The notes: generated from the letters alone by a model not told the origin. DNA of 64,000 nucleotides from Anadara kagoshimensis (GCA_021292105.1 CM037864.1:10959898-11023897); one strand, 5' to 3'. Positions 46,600-58,640 are shown, counted from the stretch's first letter. Program-made: numbers and translations.

Positions 46600-47425
46600 C
46601 CAGTTTCACAATTGTTCCCTAACTAAGATTTTCCTTAACTTAAATTTTACAAAATCTGACAGTCTCTGTTAGAACTATGGATCTATATTGTTGATGAAAC
46701 TTTTAACTTTTTGTATAGGCATACATATTACAATATTGTAGGTAATGGCACAATGGTCATTTTGATATATATTTATAAGGTCATGGGTTCAAAGGTCAAG
46801 GTCACAGATGCAAACAAGTACTGAAATGGTAAATTATCAAAAAAATATAAACTGTACATATTAGAATATTGTAGGTATTGGCCTAACAGTCATTTTGATA
46901 TATGAATGAAGGTCATGGGTTCAAAGGTCACAAATGCAAGCAAGTACTGAAATGGTTGATTATCTCAAAAACTATAAACTCCTTGTATAGGCATATATAT
47001 TGGAATATTGTAGGTATTGGTCTAATGATAATTTTGATATATGAATAAAGGTCATGAGTTCAAAGGTCAAGGTCACAGATGTAAATTAATGCTGAATTGG
47101 TTAATTATCTTGAAAACTATAAATATTTTGAAAAAGCATGTATGCTAGAATATTGTAGGTATTGGCCTAATGATCATTTTGATATATGAATGAGGGTTAT
47201 TAGTTCAAAGGTCAAGGTCACATGTGAACGTTAAGGCCCATGGGCCTCTTGTTTAAAATTCAGATGTTATTAGTTTGAAATTATCTTCAAAATGACACCT
47301 TTAGTTCCTAAATATCATAACAATTTGCAAAATTATGGAGATTTCATATTTGCCGCATTTACATTAAGGGAAATTTAAGTTAAGGAAAATGTTGGTTAAG
47401 GAATGATTGTGAAACTGGAGCCTGC
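46600..47425. mobile_element. Foldback element split by a tandem array
   Basis: The left end CAGTTTCACAATTGTTCCCT and the right end AAGGAATGATTGTGAAACTG are inverted. The known interior is interrupted at about 46690-47260 by a tandem repeat ending AAGGCCCATGGGCCTCTTGT. Confidence 0.7.
46690..47260 (+). repeat. About 140-bp tandem repeat with AGGTCA motifs, four units
   Basis: ATATTGTAGGTATTGGCCTA, CATTTTGATATATGAATGAA and GGGTTCAAAGGTCAAGGTCA recur. The array ends at an inverted GGCCCATGGGCC segment. Confidence 0.88.
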
Positions 47426-47829
47426 ACCGAACACTTAACCCCTAGCTATCATGAAAGGTGTCAAAATAGCCTCAGTTACCAAGTCCATCCACTTAATGTT
47501 TTAAATTTTAGGATCCCCGTGACCAGCTCTGTACTTATTTTTCAAGTTGATCTCTTCATATTTAAAGTACATGTATGAATAAGATTTGTATATTGTCTTT
47601 TACATAAAGAATACAAAATCTGTTACATAGCCAATTTAGCTTGGGGCAGAGTCCATAAATTTATTTTCGTTGTAGTGCAGAGTCCATAAATTTATTTTTT
47701 CTAAGGTTAGAGTACATAAATTAATTTTTTTCTGTGGGGCACAGTACATAAATATATTGTTCTCTGTGATCTTTATTTTATTTACAACCATGGTTGTGGA
47801 CTTAATATCTCAGCATCTTAAAATAGGTA

Positions 47830-48390
47830 CTGTAAAACCTGTGTATAAAGATCATTTATAGGATATCAGAAATATGGACTTTATAGACAGGTGGTTTTTA
47901 TATACAGGTTATGTTTGGTTAAAATATGAAGCAAAGGGATCTTATAACACTGGTCTTAATAGACAGGGGGTTTGATACAAAGGTGTTTTAGTTAAAATAT
48001 AAGCACAAGAACTGTATAACACTGATGTTAATGGACAGGTGATCTTTACTACGAGGTTCTGTTTTGGTTGAATTATGAAGCAAAGGGGCCATAAATACTG
48101 TTCTTAATGGACATATGGTCCTTATATAGAGGTTTTTTGGTCAAAATATGAGGAAAGGATACCTGAAAACACTGGTCTTATTGGACAGATGGTCCTTATA
48201 TAGATGTTCTTTGGTCAAAATATGAAGAAAGGATACCTGAAAACACTTGTCTTATTGGACAGGTGGTCCTTATATAGCGGTTCTTTGGTTAAAACATGAA
48301 GAAAAGAGACCTTTAAACATAATGGACTGGTGGTCTTGGTATAGAGGTGTTTTGATTTAAATATTAAGCAGAAGGTTGTAAAACTCATCT
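47830..48390 (+). repeat. About 73-bp tandem repeat, seven units
   Basis: TTAATGGACAGGTGGTCCTT, ATATAGAGGTTCTTTGGT and AAAATATGAAG recur. A related single piece occurs at 27495-27535. Confidence 0.88.
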
Positions 48391-48504
48391 TAATATAAGT
48401 ATTGAAGTTAAGAAAGTTTCAATTGTACCAACTGGCCTTTTCAAATGTACCAACTGGCCTTAAATGTAACAATAACCAAAAACTTAATACATTATCATGG
48501 TAAC

Positions 48505-48840
48505 ACCAAATAATAAAACATGTCATTAAACTTCATATCTGCAGATACTGCATATAGCACTTTGCTGAGATGTTAAATTAGGTCAAACAAAAAGATATGT
48601 GTTTTATGTCTTAAGACTCCATATAGGCAGATATTGCATGTATAAATTTGCCCGTAATATCATTAAATCTTATATTGGGCCAAACAAAAAATATGTGTTT
48701 TATGTCATTAAACTCAATAACGGCAGATGCAACTAAACTCAATAACGGCAGATGCAACATGTACTTTTTTGCCTGAAATACATTGTAATGTAACGGTGCT
48801 TCATCAATTGTTACATAAGCCAAACCAAATATATGCATGT
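48505..48840 (+). repeat. About 118-bp tandem repeat, three units
   Basis: ATGTCATTAAACTTCATATC, GGCAGATATTGCATG and CCAAACAAAAAATATGTG recur. The third unit contains a smaller 22-bp duplication (AACTCAATAACGGCAGATGC). Confidence 0.85.
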
Positions 48841-49029
48841 TTCAGGTTTCACTCTCAATAAAAATTGGGGTTGGTAGGTATTTTACCTTTTTCTTTCCTG
48901 ACTTTTTTTTTGTCATTGGCAATGAAAAAATTTTAAAAAGTAAGGCTGTACATTAAAAAAGAGAGCATGTTACTTCAGGATCTTTCACTCCTGTATATGT
49001 GAAAATTGTATTTTTTATTGTTGCTGTGT

Positions 49030-49270
49030 GCATCCTTTTTTCAGAAAGAAGGTAAAGCTGTAAAATCTGAATCCTGGCTGAAAAAAACTTTTGTGTGGAA
49101 TATACTAAAATGAGATAAGTCGGTCAGGAAACCAGATACACACAATTTTTTTTTATTTGGCCTTATTCTGAAAAAGGTAAAGCTGTAAAATCTGAAAACT
49201 TGATGGAAAAACATACTAAAATAGGGTTGGCCAAGAAACCAGAAACACACTATTTTTTGTTTGGCCTTAC
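49030..49270 (+). repeat. About 115-bp direct repeat, two units
   Basis: GGTAAAGCTGTAAAATCTGA and GAAACCAGAAACACAC then TTTTTTGTTTGGCCTTA occur twice. Confidence 0.8.
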
Positions 49271-49394
49271 TTATTGATGCTATTTTTCTTGCATCTGTTT
49301 TATGTTCATCAGTTGATAAACACTCAATATGTTATAATTTTTATTTTTCATATTTTTTGTAAATTTTTTGTTTATTTTTTCCCTTGTTGTAAAT

Positions 49395-49560
49395 ACCACT
49401 ATGGAAGCTCAGTTGCTAGAGTGCTTGGCCAACATATACATATGGTAATTGTAAAGGTTTAAACTTAAACCCCAGTCAGGTCTACTACGAAAATAGGCAG
49501 TGACTGTTCTTTGTCCATGTGCTCAATTACAAGGAAAGTCCTGGGGACCTCTATATTTAT
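49395..49560 (+). mobile_element. SINE-A, diverged
   Basis: ACCACTATGGAAGCTCAGTT head and GGCAGTGACTGTTCTTTGTC body. Confidence 0.6.
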
Positions 49561-49619
49561 TAGATAAACTGCAATAGAGTTAATTAATATGCATGAAAAG
49601 AAACTTTTTAGACAAATGG

Positions 49620-50000
49620 CCCTGGTTTTACAATTATTTCTTAACTAAGATTTTCTTGCAAATTTTGGAAAGAACTTTTTTTGCAAAGCTTGAATGAATC
49701 TTTAAAATGACACCTTAAATTCCCAAATATCTTTAAAATGAACAAAATGAATAATAAAAGTTTCAAATTTGCCAGACTTAAGTTCTTTTTGCAAATTTTG
49801 GCAATCTCTGTTGGAACTATGTATGTTCATTTTTTATCAAACTAAATGTAGATTTTATAAGTTTGAAGCGATCTTCAAAATGACAACATAAATTCCCAAA
49901 TATCTTAACAATTAACAAAACAATTAAAATTTCAAAATTGCTAGATATAATTAAAGGAAAATCTTAGTTAAGAAATAATTGTGAACCTGGGCCAGGTTTG
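49620..50000. mobile_element. Foldback element of the 'TAACTAAGATTTCC' family with internal duplication
   Basis: The left end TTTTACAATTATTTCTTAAC mirrors the right end TTAAGAAATAATTGTGAACC. The interior segment is duplicated (49680-49790 versus 49790-49940). Confidence 0.65.
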
Positions 50001-50747
50001 TATATATCCAGAGGGCCATCAACAGTTTTTAGTATTAAATTAATTTTCATATCCTGCATACCTTCATTTAAAAGAAATACCATTAAAATCAATATTATTT
50101 TTTTTTACAGCTGACTAATGAATATTCAATGCAGGAAATAATTAAAATATAAAAAAATAAACACCCTGATAAACAGGAAGTCAGTATGATAAAGTTAATA
50201 ACGCTCAATCAATCATATCCACCTTTATTTTACAGATTTTCCATCAACAATGTGCATATTACGGCCTTATTGTAATGTATACATATTTATTGAAACTTAT
50301 ACACATTGTTACATAACTTGTTAAAATCTGGTAATAATTATGCGTTATTTAAGATGTAGAAATCATTCAGAGCATCTTAAACCTGTCTTTATAAGTATGG
50401 TATATATATGTGGGAGTTATTATACCCCCTGGAAACTAGTTTGAGGGGGGTATTTAGGAATCGCCATGTCTGTCTGTCCATCTGTCTGTCTGTCTATCTG
50501 TCCATGTAAAATCGTGCACGGGACTACTGTCAAAAAACTTCACCTTGAACCAAGGTCATATCATAAAGGTCATGGTCGCAGGAAAACATTAAATGTTGGG
50601 GGTGGGGATATTTGACTCTCAAGAGAAGTTCTAGTTAATATTGTCAATGTTTTTTATCAATTTAGACAAACTGCAAAACCTGTCCTTATATCATTGCCAC
50701 CTTAGACCACATTAAATTTCGGATTCTAAAACACTGGTTTAATACTG

Positions 50748-50965
50748 TAAACATATTTATTTTCTGGGTGTACTCATTTTCGCTTATTTCATGGTCGTTT
50801 GTTTTGTGTGAAAATTAGTACTGAGCAAAAACTAATGCTGAGCGAAAAATTATATTATGTTTATTTTGTTATAATGTATATTAAAAAAAATGTGAAAATT
50901 TAACCATGTCTAAATTTCATATACCTCAAAAATAAATACATACAAAATTAAATATGTTTACTATT
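50748..50965. mobile_element. MITE-like element (family T), copy 2
   Basis: ACTGTAAACATATTTATTTT left, AAATATGTTTACTATT right; interior collinear with 6836-7054. Confidence 0.65.
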
Positions 50966-51094
50966 CCCTATTTTTAAAAAAGTTTTGGTCAGTATGTTTT
51001 GTCGCATATCTGCTATTAGTTTAGTTTTTAAAACTCTTCCTTTCTCGTTTATTTGATTAAAAAGACTAGCTGATTATAAGGTCCAAATCCCTAA

Positions 51095-51310
51095 GTCTTT
51101 GTGGCTGAATGATAGCTTACTGATCACATGGTCTCCCACCGTCTTTGTTCAAATCTAACTTGGGACAGCTCTTATTATGAGAAACTTTGTCAGTTTGCTT
51201 GCCATAGGTTGTTGAATTTCTTCAGGAACTCCAGTTTCCTCCAGCATCCCTGAACTGACATCCTGGAATGGATATAAGTGAAAGAATCTTGACTGGGGCA
51301 TAAACCATCA
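51095..51310 (+). mobile_element. SINE-C copy
   Basis: GTCTTTGTGGCTGAATGATA head, GTTCAAATCTAACTTGGGAC B-box region, CTTGACTGGGGCATAAACC tail. Confidence 0.6.
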
Positions 51311-51314
51311 AACT

Positions 51315-51560
51315 TGACTCTACTCCTTAAATGTATGTGGGAGGTCGTGGGTTTGAACCGACCAAGTCAGAAGAATCTTTACTGTGGCGTAAAACATCAT
51401 TTACTTGAGTCTACTCCTTAAATGTATGTAGGAGGTCGTGGGTTTGAACCAACCAGGTCAGAAGAATCTTTACTGGGGTGTAAAGCATCATTTACTTGAC
51501 TCTACTCCTTAAATGTATGTGGGAGGTCGTGTTTTTGAACTGACCAGGTCTGACCATGAC
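51315..51560 (+). repeat. About 92-bp tandem repeat of a SINE piece, three units
   Basis: CTACTCCTTAAATGTATGTG, GGAGGTCGTGGGTTTGAACC and AGAATCTTTACTGGGGTGTA recur. The unit carries a B box and the SINE tail, so SINE sequence itself has been tandemly amplified. Confidence 0.8.
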
Positions 51561-51929
51561 TTGAAGGTAGTTTTATATTATCATAAAATCACAGCATTTT
51601 TATCCACTTTTTAAGCTTTGATTGATTCCATATTACATCAGTTCAGCTGTTGGCAATGAAATAACATTTCAAAGTTTAAAATAACCACCAGCCATCAAGG
51701 TTGTTAACTTTAAGCAGGATTGGGTCATTTTAAATCCAGCTGACATTATTAATATGAATTTGCATGTTGGTTATAGTTATGTAAAAATTTCTAACTAATT
51801 TGCAGTCTACACTGGACTGTATAAAATTGAGCAATTTTTAATCTTAATATATTAGTATTGTGGATTACTCTACAAGCCTCCCCCCTGCAAAAACAGAATT
51901 AAATACTAGTAAATGAATACAGTTAACCT

Positions 51930-52270
51930 GCCTTAAATGTCGCCTTTATAAAAGGATCACTGCTTTTAAGGACCAGTAAAACTTTATCCTAATTGCTCTT
52001 TATTCATGAGATTTGAATTTGTATATACATATTACACAGTGTGTATGTACAACCCTCCATATCAGGCAGAGTCCTTTTTTAGTAGCCGTATCACTACGAG
52101 TCGTGCTTGCTTGTGTGGTGATACAAGATTCTTTATCATGCATGTTCGATAAAAAGTGTATTTTGTCAAATCAGACAGAAAAACTAGTCTAATGTTAGAT
52201 AAATATTAGGACCACCTGCCCCTGAAGGCCACTGTATTGGTTCCTTTGGATGGTCTTTTATAGACAAGTT
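51930..52270. mobile_element. Interrupted MITE-like element (family S)
   Basis: TTAACCTGCCTTAAATGTCG left and TATAGACAAGTTTGAC right match the uninterrupted copy at 58455-58635. About 170 bp in the middle (52025-52195) is absent there. Confidence 0.55.
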
Positions 52271-52389
52271 TGACTACTTTAAAAATATTAAATTTTAAAG
52301 TGTAAATTACAATCATATTGGAACATACAATATTGACATTTTAAAGAAGACATGATAAACTACTGTCTAAATTTGCTGCCAGTTAAAAT

Positions 52390-52575
52390 CTGAAAATCCT
52401 AAACTCCCTCATGCAAGGTATTTCCTTAAATAAATTTGGTTAAATATATTTTGGTCCTTTGGTTATTTTTTTACCCCCTTGAAAATAATTTTGATTTCAA
52501 AATTTTGGTCCAAGCATCACTGATGAGGAGCGACCGTCTTGTACTGTAAAATCAACACTGGTATAATATGTAATA
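52390..52575 (-). repeat. Dispersed repeat family G, reverse copy
   Basis: CTCCCTCATGCAAGGTATTT to CTGATGAGGAGCGACCGTCT and ACTGGTATAATATG. Confidence 0.65.
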
Positions 52576-52760
52576 TAACATCATGTACAAGTTTCTTCAT
52601 AAAAAGTTATATAATATCAAATAGTTTTATCAAAGTAGTACATCTCAAAAATGTCATATTTTATAGGTCATAAAAAAAAGTTATACACCACAAAATAGTC
52701 TTTCTGTCAAAATATTACATCAAATTAAACAGGTCTTCAATAAATTCTCAGATTCACAAA

Positions 52761-53789
52761 TACCGTATAGCGGGTTATTTTTGCGGGGTGTAAATTTTGG
52801 CGTATTTTGGCGGTAGCATTAAAATCGCCAAAATATTTATCGCCAAAAAATGGAACAGTCAAAATTTAATACCTTAACAATACCTTACACTGTGACAAAG
52901 TAAATACAGTAGAAATTCGATCGCTCGAACGACGATGCCCTAAAAACCCAGGATAACTCTAAGTTATCTGTCGGTCCCGTCCAAATCCCTATTAAATCAC
53001 ATGTAAATAAACCTCGATCGCTCGAACTACGATAGCTCGAATACCCCCGCTTGTTCGAACAATAAATAATTCCCTGAGGTGTAAATTTGGTGAAAATTCA
53101 ATTTCTTTCGCTCGAATACAATTTTATCAGAATGACATGTGGTCAGTCATTGTAAACAAAACACAAGCTGAAGCCATGATACAGATTTCACCGAAAGTAA
53201 TAGAGCGAAACGAAATAACTCGCCTGGAACATCGAGTGTTACTCAAGATTAGTAATTAACCATGATCAGTTCAGTAATCTCTTAATCCGATTACAACCCA
53301 CAGGTGCGTGATCGGTAAAACACCTGAGTCCACGCCAGATGATTAACTTTTTATCTCATCATAAAATATTCATATTCTGTTATTTACATTTCATGGGAAT
53401 GCGCACGGCAATGTGTATTACCGGCAGTTCCGATGATTATTAATAACCAGCCATATGATCTGTATTATAACGAAAATAAAGTAAGTTTATTTTATATCAT
53501 CAGTTGTTGTTATTTACTTTCACTTTCAACCAAATTTATTTAATTCAAATGAACTGTCAATATCGATAGATTTGCTGTTCGAAGTTCAACATTTTATTTA
53601 CAAACGAAGTTTGAAAACTTCGAGATATCATTGTGAATTTAACAGCAGTTTTCTATTGTAATAAAAATCGTCAAAATAAAAACTTGTCATGCTTTAATCG
53701 CTAAAATAAATACGCCAAAATTTACAACTGACTTTTTTTGGTCAAAAACGCCAAAATTTAGCCCCGCCAAAATAACCCGCTATACGGTA
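52761..53789. mobile_element. Non-autonomous DNA transposon, about 1.03 kb, with TIRs
   Basis: TACCGTATAGCGGGTTATTT at the left and its reverse complement at the right (AAATAACCCGCTATACGGTA) extend into GCGGGG/CCCCGC with one mismatch. Flanking TA could be the target duplication (mariner-like), but the class is unproven. Interior holds mirrored CGCCAAAATATTTATCGCC sequence and three GATCGCTCGAAC-type phrases; no transposase frame. Confidence 0.8.
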
Positions 53790-54340
53790 CTAGAATGGGA
53801 CTCTGTGTGTCTGTATGATCAAAAGTGTATACTTACGGATAACAGCACTGAGTTCGAAAAACACTATGTAGTAATTTTGTTACATTTTTTGAAAACTACC
53901 TTCTGCCTGTATAAGATTGGGAAAATTGAAGTTGTGAGATCTAGTAAACTGCATTGTGATATGCTGGCAATAGCTAGTATCTTCATTGGGAAATACAAAA
54001 ACACTATTTTGTCGTAACTTATATTTTGTGGGTAAGGATAAATAGATTTAATTTTTTAGTGCATAAGTTGTTTTGGTGAACTTTAGTGAACAAATTGGGA
54101 AATTTTAGTCATTTTCCCCTAGGGGAAACAACCTTCATTGGGTAGTAATTTTCAGTAAACAAAATCACTGCTATGGTAGATTCTAGTGTGAGAAAGTTTG
54201 TAAATTTGCATGTCAATGGTTGGTGGTTTTCTTTGGGTACTCCTGTTACCCCCACCATCCCAGAACTGACCACCTCAATAAGAATCTTCAAATAATCTTG
54301 ACAGAATAGGATGAAACAGGCCATGTCCCTTCCCAGATTT
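53790..54340. other. Intergenic, no supported gene
   Basis: Open frames of about 70 codons on either strand lack recognisable domains. Confidence 0.35.
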
Positions 54341-54349
54341 TATCTGTTC

Positions 54350-54500
54350 TATAAGCATTAATGGTATAAGGAGTGGGGCAATGGAGTTTTACACCTTGGT
54401 CAGCATTTTTCGCTTAAACTGAGGCTGTCATTTAAGGGATGGTGGAGGAAAATGGAGTGCCCAGAGAAATCAAATGACCTTTAGCAAGCAAACTGTCCAC
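54350..54500 (-). mobile_element. SINE-C fragment, reverse
   Basis: GGAGTTTTACACCTTGGTCA and GGAGGAAAATGGAGTGCCC match the 46130 copy. Confidence 0.5.
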
Positions 54501-54769
54501 AACAAAGGTAGTATTATCCCAAAAGATGACAAAATTTTAAATACCAAAACTTCAAAAGTCTCTATGTATAGGGTGACACAGTGTGAGCTTTTTATACAGT
54601 TATTCAAAGTAAATATGTACTGGGGAGATAAAGTGTAAGAAAATTTGTCTTAATCTGAGGAAGGATGTTTTGTTGTATAAGAGAGGATGTTTTTCTTTAA
54701 GTAAATTATATAGGGTTGATGATAAGTGAACTCAGGGCATTTATCTAGTACAGTATCTTGTATGGTGGG

Positions 54770-56240
54770 GAGATTTTCTCGTATTTGCAGGTGTTTTTTT
54801 TTTTTTTTTTAATTTTTTGTGAGTTCAGGAATTAACATTTTGATAAACTATGGACATTTATCACAGTATTCGTCACAATATTTATAGGAAATTTTCTGTT
54901 TCTCGTATTTACAGGTGTTTTTTTTTTTTAATTTTTTTTTGTGAGTTCAGGAATTAACATTGTGATGAACTATGGACTTTTATCCCAATATTCATCACAA
55001 TATTTATGGGAAATTTTCTGTTATTTGCAAGTGTATATTTTTTGTGAGATTAGCTCCAGTTTGCAGATGTTTGGTTTTTTTTATTTGTTGTGAGTTTAGG
55101 AATTGACATTGTGATGAACTATGGACATTTATCACAATATCTATACAGGATTTTCTGTGAAATTTTGTGAATTTTAGGAATTATGTATTGATGTGAAGTG
55201 AACTACCAGCATTATCACAATGTCTCTTATTGCATTTCTTCTATTTGCAGGTGCTTTTGTGTGAGTTTTAGGAATTATGTTGTGATATAAAGTGAATTAT
55301 GGGCATGCATTACCATATTTACATTCCTTTTTTTTGGGGAAACATAGTGAATTTTAGGACATAAGTTGTTATGTAAAATGAACTACTGACCATCATCACA
55401 ATGTCTTTATTTGCTTTTATTTAGGAGATTTTCTCTTATTTGCAGGTGCTTGTTTTTTGAGAATTTTAGGAAACTTGTTTTGATTCAAAGTGAACTATGG
55501 CCATTCATCACAATATTTATAGAAGATTTTATGTTATTTTTCAAGTACATATTTTTAGTGAATTAGGTTGTGATGTAGAGTAAAATATCGACAGTCATCA
55601 CAGTGTTTCTTCTACCAACAGTTATCACAATATTCCTTTTAAAGGAGATTTTCCGTTGTTCGCATTTGCATATTTTTTGTGAATTTTAGAAGTTTGATTG
55701 TGGTTGAAAGTGAACTATGGACATTAATCACATAGTTTAATAATGATTCTTTTATTCGATATATTTCTTTTGTTTTCATTTGTTGTTTTTTTTCAGTTTC
55801 AGGAATTGTGCTGCGATATTAAGTGAACTATTGACATTAATCACAATGTGTATGAGTTTCTGTTATTTTGTGCATAGGTTTAGTGAATTTGAGAAATTAG
55901 ATTGTGATGTAAAGTGAACTGCTGACCATTATCAAGATGACTTTATTTGCTTTTATTTGGGAGATTTTCTGTCGTTGGCAGGTGCTTGTTGTTTGATTTT
56001 TAGGAATTGTATTTTGATTCAAAACATCTATGGACATTCATTACAATATCTAAGATATTTTCTGTGAAATTTAGTGAATTTTTGGAATTATATATTGATG
56101 TGAAGTGAACTTACCGGCAATTGTTACAATGTCTTTATTTGCTTTTATTTTGGAGATTTTCTCTTATTTCATCACAGTTTCTTTTATTTGCAGGTGCTTG
56201 TTTAAAGTGAATTTCTGGGATTTCGTTAAAATCATTAAAA
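54770..56240 (+). repeat. Large diverged tandem array, about 100-120-bp unit
   Basis: GAGATTTTCTCTTATTTGCA, GGTGCTTGTTTTTTG, GAATTTTAGGAATTA, GTGATGTAAAGTGAACTATG and GACATTCATCACAATATTTA follow in order about a dozen times, with many substitutions and insertions. A poly-T tract follows TTGCAGGTG in early units. Confidence 0.85.
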
Positions 56241-56540
56241 TAATGGATTAACATCGAAAGAATAAAGATTAAGTTGGGATTCATTTTTCAATTTTATGCA
56301 TAAGGTGAGTGATTTACTAGTTCAAGACTGGGATGGATACATATTTAACTACATGTTTAATTGTGAAATCATTTACTCTCTTGCATACTTGTCTACCTAT
56401 ACCATTTTAGTGTAAGTTGTCGATTTTGAAGCAAAAATTATGACCGTACTATTGCCAGTTGTAAACCTAATACTTTTATAAAAAAACTGGTAATTTCCAG
56501 AAATTGGAATTGAAATTGATTTCTAGTCTTTGTATATTAT

Positions 56541-56636
56541 ATAAATATTACATTTCTGATAGAATGATAGTCCATATTGTAACCTCGAGAAATTACATTG
56601 TCAACCTTGGTGAATCAGAAATGTAATATTTATTTT
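56541..56636. repeat. Inverted repeat, about 20-bp arms
   Basis: AAATATTACATTTCTGATAG and TGAATCAGAAATGTAATATTT pair. Farther on, ATGTCACCCTG and CAGGGTGACAT (56874-56926) form another pair. Confidence 0.6.
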
Positions 56637-57237
56637 GTTATACCGATTGTTGGTGTTTACTATATTGTGCAACCACAGTATATTAGATTTAATAATGATG
56701 TCTGGTCCAGTCAACTTTCATCTTTAAGCAACTTCTGAGACCCTTCTAACATTAATCATATTTAACATTACTTTAGAAAAGCGTTTTACTGATTTAGAAG
56801 ACAAATGCGTTTGAACCACATATGCAGTTTTTCTGTGCATGTGACATTTTTCATAATGTCAACCGCTCAGGTAATGTCACCCTGTGACGTAAGATTTTCT
56901 GAATTCCCAGGGTGACATTAAATATACCCAAACGCTTATTTACCTATCAAATTTCAAGAAATTTACAAAAGGTATAATAAAGTGAAATATCAACTTCCTT
57001 AAATTCAATTTGAGTGAAGGGCAATGTAAGGATCTAGTTGTACATTTGTTTAAAAATGGCTTCTCAATGTCATAATGATGAAAGTGACGATCAGAATCTT
57101 CAGCTGTCTTGAAAGGAAGGAAGAAACAATAAGATCAAATTCTTACTATTATTTACTTTGGAAATCTTGTCAAAATTAACCCAAACTTACTCATAGTCTC
57201 AAAAAAGGGTAGCCTACTATGTTTATGGTGTCCAATT

Positions 57238-57400
57238 TTTGTAATTTTTATCCCCCCCCCCTCCCACCCCAAAAGGTCCAAAGGTGTGTTGTGACCTTGA
57301 ACCAAGATCATATTGTAAAAGTCAAGGTCACAGGAAACCAAAGGTGTGTCGTGACCTTGAATCAAATCAAATTGTAAAGGTCAAGCTTGCAGGAAAACAT
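57238..57400. repeat. Bivalve-like 'AAGGTCACAGG' repeat with direct duplication
   Basis: AAAGGTGTGTTGTGACCTTG occurs twice (57281, 57342) with TTGTAAAGGTCAAG pieces. A C-run precedes it. A similar phrase is at 50535-50620. Confidence 0.6.
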
Positions 57401-57529
57401 TAATTGTTGGAGGGGGCATTGGTATATGACTCTCAAGACAGTTCTAGCTTAGTCTGGTTCCACTAAAGTGTAGAGATATTAACAATTCTAAATTGAGACA
57501 GGGCTGATAGAAAACTGGTAAAAAGCAAC

Positions 57530-57760
57530 AGGTCCCAGTTACACAATCATTCTTTAACTAAAATTTTCCTTGACTTACAAATCTGGCAATTTTTTATGGT
57601 TTTTATTGTACTACAAAAAAAATTGCAAAAAATTACAATATACATGTTATTAGCTTAGAATGATCTTAAAATTATTAATATTTTGAGAACTTACAAAATT
57701 ATTCAAATTTCAAAGTTAAGTAAAATCTTAGTAAAGAAATGATTGTGAACATAAATCTAA
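57530..57760. mobile_element. Complete foldback element of the 'TAACTAAGATTTCC' family
   Basis: CCAGTTACACAATCATTCTT left and AAAGAAATGATTGTGAAC right are inverted; about 230 bp and uninterrupted, so it is a good reference copy. Confidence 0.7.
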
Positions 57761-57789
57761 CTCATAGTTATATTGTCTTTTGCTGCCTC

Positions 57790-58110
57790 TAACCACTGCG
57801 GTAGCTCAGTTGGTAGAGTGCTCGCTCCGTAAGTGGGAGGTTGTGGGTTCGAACCCAAGACTCAAAAGTGGGTAGTGACTGTTCTTTCGCCAAGCACTTG
57901 GCATTACGAAATGAAAGTCACGGTTCTTTTGGATGGGAACTTAAAATAAACGAGGTCCCGTGTCTTGATAAGCTTGGCACAATAAAGAACCCTGCTGTAT
58001 AATGCCATTAGCGCAACACACAGGCAAAATTTCTGCACCTTTGCCTATAGCTGGCGATGTCTTGATATAAGTGACATATCCTTGACTGGGACGTTAAACG
58101 CCATTACTCA
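57790..58110 (+). mobile_element. SINE-A, best-preserved copy
   Basis: The head ACCACTGCGGTAGCTCAGTT, GGTAGAGTGCTC and GTGGGTTCGAACCC has intact A and B boxes. The body follows (GACTGTTCTTTCGCCAAGCA, GAAATGAAAGTCACGG, AGGTCCCGTGTCTTGATAAG, TATAGCTGGCGATGTCTTGA) with tail GACTGGGACGTTAAACGCC. This defines the family. It is not a functional tRNA: no matching acceptor stem. Confidence 0.85.
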
Positions 58111-58454
58111 ACTCAACTCTCTTTTTCTGCCTAGGTTTGAACTCGCATGAGGCTTATCTTTATTAAGTTTGATAAAAGTTTTTTTCAGTCCATTTGCAAG
58201 ATTTCATGATTATTTCTAGGATTCAATATTTAGGCAAGACACTTATAAATCTTAGGTTGTATATGTAATATTTTATAAATGTCTCTCATGTTCATGTAGA
58301 AAACTGAAATTCAGACCAAATAGAAATATGTAAACCTTCCTAGAGTTATCTCCCTTACGTTATGTAGTACTTAATGATATGACATAGCAACCTTATGTGG
58401 ATAAATAATGATTAAGAATGATGAATTTATGATGCCAGTATGCAACAATTAAAT

Positions 58455-58640
58455 AAAGTCAGACCTGCCTTAAAGACCACTTCTGTATAAGGGCCACCTG
58501 CTTTTATAAAAGCCAGTAAAATTTTGTCCCAAAAACTCTTCATTCATACCATTTGAACCTCTATATAAGATCCACCTACTCAGAAAAGGCCACATTTATC
58601 ATTTCCCTTGGGTGACCTTTCTAGACAGGTTTGACTTTAC
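58455..58640. mobile_element. MITE-like element (family S), intact copy
   Basis: GTCAGACCTGCCTTAAAGAC left and TTTCTAGACAGGTTTGAC right are inverted. Confidence 0.6.

Noticed and set aside
57790..57865. Possible functional tRNA gene
   Set aside because: A and B boxes are good, but there is no pairing acceptor stem, and the same head plus body recurs at several places, so it is a SINE.
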